Source of the DNA: an uncultured Atopobiaceae bacterium
GTDB taxonomy: Bacteria; Actinomycetota; Coriobacteriia; Coriobacteriales; Atopobiaceae
Assembly: GCA_944321005.1 (NCBI GenBank)
Contig: CALUJT010000060.1
Location: 1-10,057 of the forward strand
Direction: 5' to 3'
DNA: 10,057 nucleotides
Of this stretch, positions 5,471 through 10,057 are shown piece after piece. The stretch's first letter is position 1. Each line of letters starts with the position of its first letter. The notes below the pieces were generated by a model, which was not told the DNA's origin, searched no databases, and saw only the letters and a list, made by a program, of their open reading frames with translations. Position numbers and translations under genes: made by a program.

Positions 5471-6238
5471 TTAGTATATGACGCGACATCCCAGCTCGGC
5501 GGCGTCCGCACCCACGACGCCCCCCGGGTCGGCGTCCATGACCACGGCGTCCACGCCCTCGAGCGTCCCGAACCAGAGAAGCCCCGCCGCGCCGACCTTG
5601 CTCTGGTCCATGAGGACGTACGTGTGCGCGGCGCAGCCCAGGTACGCGCGCTTGAGCTCGGCCATGTCCTGGTTGTTGGTCATGAGGCCGCGCCCGGGCA
5701 CGAATGACGTGGGCGTGACGAAGGCCTTGTCCGGGTGGAGCATCTCGAGCGTGCGCATGGCGAGCGGCCCCGCGGTGTAGCGGTGGCCCTTGCGGAGGCT
5801 CCCGCCCAGGATGATGACGTCGAGCGAGGGCGCGGAGCGGTCGACGTAGTCCGCGATGGTGAAGTCGTCGGTCACGATGGTAACGCCGGACCTGCCGGAG
5901 ATGGCGCGCACGAGCTCGAGCGCGGTGGTACCCGAGTCCACCAGCACCGAGTCCCCGTCCTCCACGAATGGGGCCGCCAGGCGCGCGATGGCCCGCTTCG
6001 CCTCGACGTTCACGTTGATGCGGCGGTCCTGGACGGAGACCGTGAGCGTCTTGGAGAGCGAGACGGCGCCCCCGTGCGTGCGACGGAGCTTGCCGTCGCG
6101 CTCGAGGGCGTCGAGGTCGGCGCGCGCCGTCACGCGAGACACGCCAAAGGCCTCGGCGAGCTGCGTCACCTGCACGGACGTCGCGCGGTCGAGCATGTCC
6201 AGGATGGCGGCGCACCGCTCCTCGGATGACATGGCCAT
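5471..6238 (-). CDS. DeoR-family transcriptional regulator of sugar metabolism
   Basis: The protein has 255 residues. The N-terminal winged helix-turn-helix (about 5-60) shows the DeoR signature: LAEAFGVSRVTARADLDAL, then LRRTHGGAV. The C-terminal DeoRC sensor domain has the phosphate-sugar-binding VDSGTTALEL, an ILGGSLRKG segment, and VLMDQSKVG. Members are usually repressors released by a phosphorylated sugar. ATG 6238 was chosen for its AAGGGCGG site and because it leaves the usual few residues before the helix-turn-helix; the frame stays open upstream but is Arg-rich and unlike the family. It is divergent from the aldolase and upstream of the HAD phosphatase, so both are candidate targets. 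The effector is unknown. Confidence 0.92.
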   Translation of the reverse strand: MAMSSEERCAAILDMLDRATSVQVTQLAEAFGVSRVTARADLDALERDGKLRRTHGGAVSLSKTLTVSVQDRRINVNVEAKRAIARLAAPFVEDGDSVLVDSGTTALELVRAISGRSGVTIVTDDFTIADYVDRSAPSLDVIILGGSLRKGHRYTAGPLAMRTLEMLHPDKAFVTPTSFVPGRGLMTNNQDMAELKRAYLGCAAHTYVLMDQSKVGAAGLLWFGTLEGVDAVVMDADPGGVVGADAAELGCRVIY

Positions 6239-6430
6239 GGTTGCCGCCCTTCTCGATGTTCTTCTCGCCCGCTCTTCTCGCCCGCCACGCACGATTTCAG
6301 CCACGCGCGTTTGTGTGCGAATTGTGTTTCCTTTTCTTTCCTTACAGGCAATCTATCACATTGCTTTTGCTTTCGTTTTGGAAAGAAGACGGATGCAGGG
6401 GCATCCGGGGGACCCAAACGGACAAGGGGC

Positions 6431-6560
6431 TCATTTGTAGGGTATTTTCCAGGCGCGACTGCAAGTACACTACACTTTTGCCAGGCTTCTGACCTGCGAA
6501 AACTCGCAGTTTCATTTGTAGTGTACTCAAGTAAGCCCCCGGGAAATACTCTACAAATGA
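6431..6560. repeat. Long imperfect inverted repeat (fold-back element) with four CATTTGTAG/TGTAGTGTA units
   Basis: TCATTTGTAG (6431-6440) is the exact inverse of CTACAAATGA (6551-6560). AGTACACTACA (6464-6474) is the exact inverse of TGTAGTGTACT (6517-6527). Both pairs share the same centre (6495.5), so each arm is about 44 bp, with roughly three quarters of bases matching. Each arm is itself a weaker inverted repeat. A CTGCGA/TCGCAG hairpin (6494-6509) lies near the centre. Similarity may extend outward (CAAGG-GC on both sides). It could be a multi-site operator, a MITE-like repeat or a structured RNA. Confidence 0.65.
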
Positions 6561-6648
6561 ACTTCGCTCCTTGCGCTTGGTTTCCCTTTGGCGGAGCGGG
6601 TCCAACCGCCCACAGCGTCCCATCTGAGCACACGTTTGCCACCCTTCG

Positions 6649-6654
6649 TACAAT
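6649..6654 (+). promoter_or_regulatory. TACAAT -10 element for the aldolase gene
   Basis: TACAAT matches the -10 consensus in five of six positions and predicts a start near 6661, giving a 28-nt leader that contains the GAAGGGAG ribosome site. No strong -35 is present at the usual distance (TGAGCA at 18 bases is the best). Confidence 0.4.
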
Positions 6655-6688
6655 GGCGCTATCAGCCGCTCCGAGGAAGGGAGTTCAG

Positions 6689-7540
6689 ATGCTCGTCACC
6701 ACGAAGGAAATGCTGCTCGACGCCCAGGCCGGCCACTACGCCGTCGGCGCGTTCAACGTCGAGAGCCTCGAGTTCGTCATGGCCGTCGTGAAGGCCGCCG
6801 AGGAGCTGCGCTCCCCCGTCATCATGCAGACCACGCCCGGCACCGTGAAGTACGCCAACCTCGACTACTTCGCCGCCATGTGCCGCGTCGCCGCAGAGCA
6901 GGCGAGCGTCCCCGTGGCCATCCACCTCGACCACGGCGACGGCTTCGACCGCGCCGTCCAGGCCATGAAGGCCGGCTACACCTCCGTCATGATCGACGGC
7001 TCCCACGACACCTTCGAGGACAACATCGCCCTCACCTCCTCCGTGACCAAGGTCGCCAAGCCGCTGAACATCCCCGTCGAGGCCGAGCTCGGCAAGGTGG
7101 GCGGCAAGGAGGACGACGGCCCGGCCGTCGAGGGCGAGAGCCCCTACACCGACCCCGAGGAGGCCCGCGAGTTCGTCGAGCGCACCGGCTGCACCTCGCT
7201 CGCCATTGGCGTGGGCACCGCGCACGGCGTCTACACCGAGACCCCGCACATCGAACAGAGCGTGGTGAAGGCCATCCGCTCCGTCGTTGACGTGCCGCTC
7301 GTGCTCCACGGCACCTCCGGCGTGCCCGACGACCAGGTGGCCGAGGCCATCAAGAACGGCATCTGCAAGGTCAACTACGCCACCGAGCTTCGTCAGGCCT
7401 TCATGCGCGGCTTCATGGGCTACATGGCCGAGAACCCCGGCGCCTTTGACCCCAAGAAGCCGAACAAGCCCGGCATGCAGGAGATCACCGACCTCGTCAA
7501 GGTCCGCATGACCAACCTCGGCTCCGTCAACAAGGCGTAG
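6689..7540 (+). CDS. Class II ketose-bisphosphate aldolase (GatY/KbaY-like; fructose- or tagatose-1,6-bisphosphate)
   Basis: This 283-residue zinc aldolase would split a ketose 1,6-bisphosphate into dihydroxyacetone phosphate and glyceraldehyde 3-phosphate. Visible active-site residues are Asp81 and His82 (HLDHGD), Glu133 (VEAELGKVGG), His179 (GVGTAHG), His207 (VLHGTSG) and Asn229 (KVNYATE). These positions, the TTPGT segment (48-52) and GTAHG are closer to GatY/KbaY tagatose-bisphosphate aldolases, as I recall them, than to Bacillus FbaA (GSVHG). It may still serve as the glycolytic fructose-bisphosphate aldolase. ATG 6689 was chosen for its GAAGGGAG site and the family N-terminus; the longer open frame upstream runs through the fold-back repeat. 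A strong terminator follows. The divergent DeoR-family gene is a plausible regulator. Confidence 0.9.
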   Translation: MLVTTKEMLLDAQAGHYAVGAFNVESLEFVMAVVKAAEELRSPVIMQTTPGTVKYANLDYFAAMCRVAAEQASVPVAIHLDHGDGFDRAVQAMKAGYTSVMIDGSHDTFEDNIALTSSVTKVAKPLNIPVEAELGKVGGKEDDGPAVEGESPYTDPEEAREFVERTGCTSLAIGVGTAHGVYTETPHIEQSVVKAIRSVVDVPLVLHGTSGVPDDQVAEAIKNGICKVNYATELRQAFMRGFMGYMAENPGAFDPKKPNKPGMQEITDLVKVRMTNLGSVNKA

Positions 7541-7563
7541 GGCCGCAAAGAGACGTCGCAGGC

Positions 7564-7599
7564 AGAGGCGGCGCGTCCGGAACTGGGCGCGCCGCCTCT
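7564..7599 (+). terminator. Strong stem-loop after the aldolase gene
   Basis: AGAGGCGGCGCG (7564-7575) pairs perfectly with CGCGCCGCCTCT (7588-7599), and the stem may extend to about 15 bp. It lies 23 bases after the aldolase stop. The following TTGTC is a poor T-run but the GC-rich stem is typical of a terminator in high-GC genomes. It also separates the convergent sugar kinase gene. Confidence 0.75.
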
Positions 7600-7648
7600 T
7601 GTCATGCGGGACTCCGACAAGCTACCCGGGCATCTTTGTCGTGACGGG

Positions 7649-8614
7649 CTACTCCAGGCTGGGCGTCCTGGACTCGCGGCGGATGCGCAGGGCCTCGTAG
7701 GCGCTGCCGTACATGGCCGCCTGGTTGCCCAGGCTCGCCACCTCGATGCGCGCCGCGCGTGACGGCTTCAGCGCGTACGCGTCGAAGCGCTCGCGCAGCA
7801 TGGGCGCGAAGGTGTCAAAGGCGCCGGCCACGCCGCCGCCGATGAGATAGAGCTCCGGGTCAACGATGCAGGAGATCTGGGACATGACGAGGCCCAGGTA
7901 GTCGCACATGACCTCGACCGCGTACTTGGCGCACTCGTCGCCGTCCGCGAGCGCCCTGAAGACGGAGAGCGTGTCCGTGGCGTGCTCGACGTCCACGGGC
8001 TTCACGCAGCGGCGCTCGCACTCCTCGAGATAGGTGCGCACGATGCCCTGCGCGGAGGCGTACTGCTCGAGGCAGCCGTAGCGCCCGCAGCCGCACTGAC
8101 GCGTCTCGTCGCGGTTGACGGTCACGTGGCCCGCCTCGCCTGCGGCGCCAAAGGCGCCCGCCACGAGCCTGCCGTTGGCCACGATGCCGGCGCCCACGCC
8201 CGTGCCCACCGCGATGACCACGCAGCTGTTGGCGCCCTTTGCGGCGCCGGCCCACATCTCGCCCAGCGCGGCGGCGTTGGCGTCGTTCACGAAGGCGATG
8301 GAGGCCTGCGGGAAGGCGGCCTTGAAGGCGGCGACGAAGCCCTTGGGGTCGAGCTCCACGTTGGCGATGATGCCGAGCGTGCCGTCATCGGCCACGGGGC
8401 CGGGAACGTCGAGGCCGCAGGCGATGACGTCCTCGGGCCCGGCGTCGTGCTCGGCGAGAAACGCCGTGATGGCACCGGTCACCGCCGCAAAGGCCTGCTC
8501 GCTCACGAGCTCGGTGGTGGTGATCTTCCTCTCGTCGAGGAACTTCCCCTCGGGCGTGAAGAGGCCGACCTTGATGCTCGTCCCGCCCACGTCGATGCCA
8601 AGAACCATGTCCAT
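7649..8614 (-). CDS. ROK-family sugar kinase (glucokinase-like)
   Basis: This 321-residue cytoplasmic kinase would phosphorylate a hexose, most likely glucose, using ATP. The phosphate-binding DVGGTSIK (from Asp8) starts the fold, catalytic Asp111 lies in VNDANAAALGE, and the sugar-binding GEAGH (Glu160 to His163) is followed by the zinc site CGCGRYGCLE (Cys174, Cys176, Cys181, with His163). No N-terminal helix-turn-helix is present, so it is an enzyme and not a ROK repressor. ATG 8614 was chosen for the GGAGGA site just upstream; an earlier in-frame start would add 14 residues unlike the family. It is convergent with the aldolase gene and divergent from the carboxypeptidase gene. Other ROK substrates (fructose, N-acetylmannosamine, allose) cannot be excluded. 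Confidence 0.9.
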   Translation of the reverse strand: MDMVLGIDVGGTSIKVGLFTPEGKFLDERKITTTELVSEQAFAAVTGAITAFLAEHDAGPEDVIACGLDVPGPVADDGTLGIIANVELDPKGFVAAFKAAFPQASIAFVNDANAAALGEMWAGAAKGANSCVVIAVGTGVGAGIVANGRLVAGAFGAAGEAGHVTVNRDETRQCGCGRYGCLEQYASAQGIVRTYLEECERRCVKPVDVEHATDTLSVFRALADGDECAKYAVEVMCDYLGLVMSQISCIVDPELYLIGGGVAGAFDTFAPMLRERFDAYALKPSRAARIEVASLGNQAAMYGSAYEALRIRRESRTPSLE

Positions 8615-8656
8615 GAGAAGTCCTCCCTTCGCTGCGGGCGCCTGCCCCGCGACCAT

Positions 8657-8805
8657 ACGTGGCTTCCGATGATACGAGGCCGCGCGCGGCTTGTGGCCAT
8701 CTTCTGCGCGGGCGGGTCAGCTCGTCGGCGGACGGGTAAACTGGGGGTGTGGGCACGGCGCCCGAGCCGGCCCCGCAGCACCCTCACGACCACCGAGGAG
8801 CAACC
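8657..8805. promoter_or_regulatory. Divergent promoter region between kinase and carboxypeptidase genes
   Basis: The 149-bp gap holds TAAACT (8738-8743) as a possible -10 for the plus-strand gene and TATCAT (8674-8669) for the minus-strand kinase. Neither has a good -35. No repeats or operators stand out. Confidence 0.3.
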
Positions 8806-10057
8806 ATGGCAGAAACGAACCCCGCACAGCTCAACGCCGCCCTCGCCAACCCGCGCGCGGACATGGAGGCGCTCGACTCCCTGGAGCGCACGCTCTTCTC
8901 GCTTGGCTACGCCATGGGGGAGATCGGCTCCCTCGGGCCCGTGATCGACCCGCCCAAGGCCACCGAGGAGCGCGCCGAGGCGCTCGCGACCCTCCAGCAG
9001 GCCAGCGTCGAGGCCCTCTGCGACCCCGCGGTGGGGTCGCTTCTCGACCGGCTGGTGCAGGAGCCCGAGCTCGTGGGCAAGACCCGCATGGCCCAGATAA
9101 AGATCCTCAAGCGCGACCGCGCCGCCCTCGTTGACGTCCCCGCGGAGGAGCAGGCCGAGTTCAGCCGCCTCACCATGGAGGCCAACGACGTCTGGCGCCG
9201 CGCCAAGCCCGCCAACGACTGGGAGAGCTTCGCCCCCTACCTCGACCGCATCGTGACCGCCCTCAAGTCCATGGCGGCCAAGAAGGACGCCGAGAAGGAC
9301 CCGTACGACGTCTGGCTCAACGAGTACGAGTGGGGCACCGACCGCGCCTTCTACGAAAGGTTCTTCTCGCAGGTGAAGGACTGCGTGGTCCCGCTTCTGG
9401 CGGACTGCATGGCGAGCCGGCACAAGCCCGGGCACTCCTGTGTGGACGGCAACTTTGACGAGGAGCGCCAGTGGAAGCTCGCCCGCGACCTCATGAGCCT
9501 CGAGGGCCTGGACGAGGACGCCCTCTGGATCGGCCGCACCGAGCACCCGTTCACGGGAGGCCCGTCGAGGAGCTTTGTGATCATCGCGAGCCACGCCTAT
9601 CAGGACAACCTCCTCTCCAACGTCTTCTCCATGCTCCATGAGGGCGGCCACGCGCTCTACGAGCAGAACACGGACCCCGCGTATCGCTACACGTCGCTTC
9701 GCGGCGGCACCTCGATGGGCATGCACGAGGCGCAGTCCCGCTTCTTCGAGAACCTCGTGGGCCGCTCCGAGGCCTTTGCCGCCCCGCTGCTGCAGTGCCT
9801 TGTGAAGCGCTTCCCCGGGCAGCTCCGCAGCGTGACGCCGCACCTGCTCTACCTGGCCGAGAACTGCGCCGAGCCCGGGCTCGTGCGCACCGAGGCCGAC
9901 GAGCTCACCTACCCGCTCCACATCCTCGTTCGCTACGAGATCGAGCAGCTCCTCTTCTCCGGCGAGGCGCGGGCGGCGGACGTCCCGCGCCTCTGCGCCC
10001 AGAAGTACCGCGAGTACCTCGGCGTGAGCGTGCCGGACAACACGCGCGGCGCGCTCC
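8806..10057 (+). CDS. M32-family metallocarboxypeptidase (Taq carboxypeptidase type), 3' end cut by the window edge
   Basis: The 417 visible codons are most of a protein usually near 500 residues. M32 enzymes remove C-terminal amino acids from peptides using one zinc. The zinc site is HEGGH (His278 and His282, catalytic Glu279) with the third ligand Glu308 in MHEAQSRFFEN, the family's second signature (normally HESQS; Ser is Ala here). Other M32 marks are EHPFTGG (about 247-253) and ADELTYPLHILVRYEIE (about 365-381). The mostly helical N-terminal half closes over the active site. There is no signal peptide, so it is cytoplasmic and likely recycles peptides. ATG 8806 has GAGGAG five bases upstream. 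It is divergent from the sugar kinase gene. HEXXH could suggest an M3 oligopeptidase, but the other motifs are M32-specific. Confidence 0.92.
   Translation, partial: MAETNPAQLNAALANPRADMEALDSLERTLFSLGYAMGEIGSLGPVIDPPKATEERAEALATLQQASVEALCDPAVGSLLDRLVQEPELVGKTRMAQIKILKRDRAALVDVPAEEQAEFSRLTMEANDVWRRAKPANDWESFAPYLDRIVTALKSMAAKKDAEKDPYDVWLNEYEWGTDRAFYERFFSQVKDCVVPLLADCMASRHKPGHSCVDGNFDEERQWKLARDLMSLEGLDEDALWIGRTEHPFTGGPSRSFVIIASHAYQDNLLSNVFSMLHEGGHALYEQNTDPAYRYTSLRGGTSMGMHEAQSRFFENLVGRSEAFAAPLLQCLVKRFPGQLRSVTPHLLYLAENCAEPGLVRTEADELTYPLHILVRYEIEQLLFSGEARAADVPRLCAQKYREYLGVSVPDNTRGAL

Larger units (their letters stand above)
6239..6688. promoter_or_regulatory. 450-bp intergenic region between deoR-like and aldolase genes
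   Basis: No convincing gene is visible. From the left it holds two tandem 13-bp units (CTTCTCGCCCGC plus one base, 6261-6286), an AT-richer pyrimidine tract (about 6310-6380), the fold-back element (about 6405-6588), and the aldolase promoter. Open frames cross it on both strands, but they read through inverted repeats and have no ribosome sites of note. No clear -10/-35 pair for the DeoR gene was found. Confidence 0.5.

Noticed and set aside
6261..6286. Two tandem copies of a 13-bp unit CTTCTCGCCCGC plus one base.
   Set aside because: Only two copies and no relation to a promoter element or coding feature; too little to interpret.
6166..6653. Open frames on the minus strand across the aldolase promoter region (up to about 158 codons).
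   Set aside because: They translate the arms of the fold-back repeat and overlap the DeoR helix-turn-helix coding region in another frame; similar peptide stretches on both strands arise from the inverted repeat, not from coding.
6311..6688. A 126-codon N-terminal extension of the aldolase in the same open frame.
   Set aside because: It runs through the inverted repeat, lacks a ribosome site, and the family N-terminus begins at ATG 6689 right after GAAGGGAG.
9637..9651. HEXXH motif read as an M3 oligoendopeptidase F.
   Set aside because: HEAQSRFFEN, HPFTGG and the DELTYPLH...RYEIE block are specific to M32 carboxypeptidases.
8503..9921. A 472-codon open frame on the minus strand covering the carboxypeptidase gene.
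   Set aside because: The plus strand encodes a clear M32 enzyme with all its motifs; the minus frame has no recognisable domain.
1..10057. tRNA, rRNA, CRISPR arrays, insertion sequences and phage integration sites.
   Set aside because: Looked for on both strands; no cloverleaf, regularly spaced repeat, transposase or integrase signature was seen.

Overview
This window is high-GC (roughly 65-70% by eye) bacterial DNA. It uses GC-ending codons, GTG starts and Shine-Dalgarno sites of the GGAGG/AAGGGAG type. The gene content fits a fermentative, gut-type actinobacterium: DeoR regulator, ROK sugar kinase, GatY/KbaY-like aldolase, M32 carboxypeptidase and a lantibiotic-style ABC exporter. I think an Olsenella/Atopobiaceae-like Coriobacteriia member is most likely. 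That placement is inference from style and gene content, not a database match.

Layout. Positions 1-4584, all main genes on the minus strand: an OmpR-type response regulator (4584-3865), an ABC ATPase (3387-2407), two ABC permeases of about 254 residues (2401-1637 and 1536-775), and a histidine kinase without membrane segments that runs off the left edge (724-1). Together they look like a peptide-antibiotic sensing and export module (LanFEG/Bce-like logic) whose two-component pair is split to either side of the transporter. Positions 5471-4608 and 6238-5471, minus strand: a Cof-type HAD phosphatase preceded by a DeoR-family sugar regulator. Positions 6689-7540, plus strand: a class II ketose-bisphosphate aldolase, divergent from the DeoR gene across a 450-bp intergenic region. 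Positions 8614-7649, minus strand: a ROK sugar kinase. Positions 8806 to the right edge, plus strand: an M32 metallocarboxypeptidase, cut off by the window.

The most unusual part is the gap between the response regulator and the ABC ATPase (3388-3864). It holds an easily missed 39-codon ORF on the plus strand (3571-3690) encoding a hydrophobic helix with a charged tail. Its Shine-Dalgarno sequence is locked in a near-perfect hairpin, a five-codon mini-ORF lies upstream, and a strong stem-loop covers its stop codon. A TATACT promoter-like element points back at it from the other strand. Two near-identical 14-bp palindromes (GTATACGCGTATAC) flank the whole arrangement. This architecture resembles type I toxin-antitoxin loci of the BsrG/SR4 kind. 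A translation-controlled membrane-active peptide tied to the adjacent exporter is the main alternative.

Two other intergenic regions carry structure that the genes do not explain. The gap between the permeases has three copies of AACGTACTTT in mixed orientation, able to form alternative hairpins. The DeoR-aldolase gap has a roughly 130-185 bp fold-back element built from four CATTTGTAG-like units.
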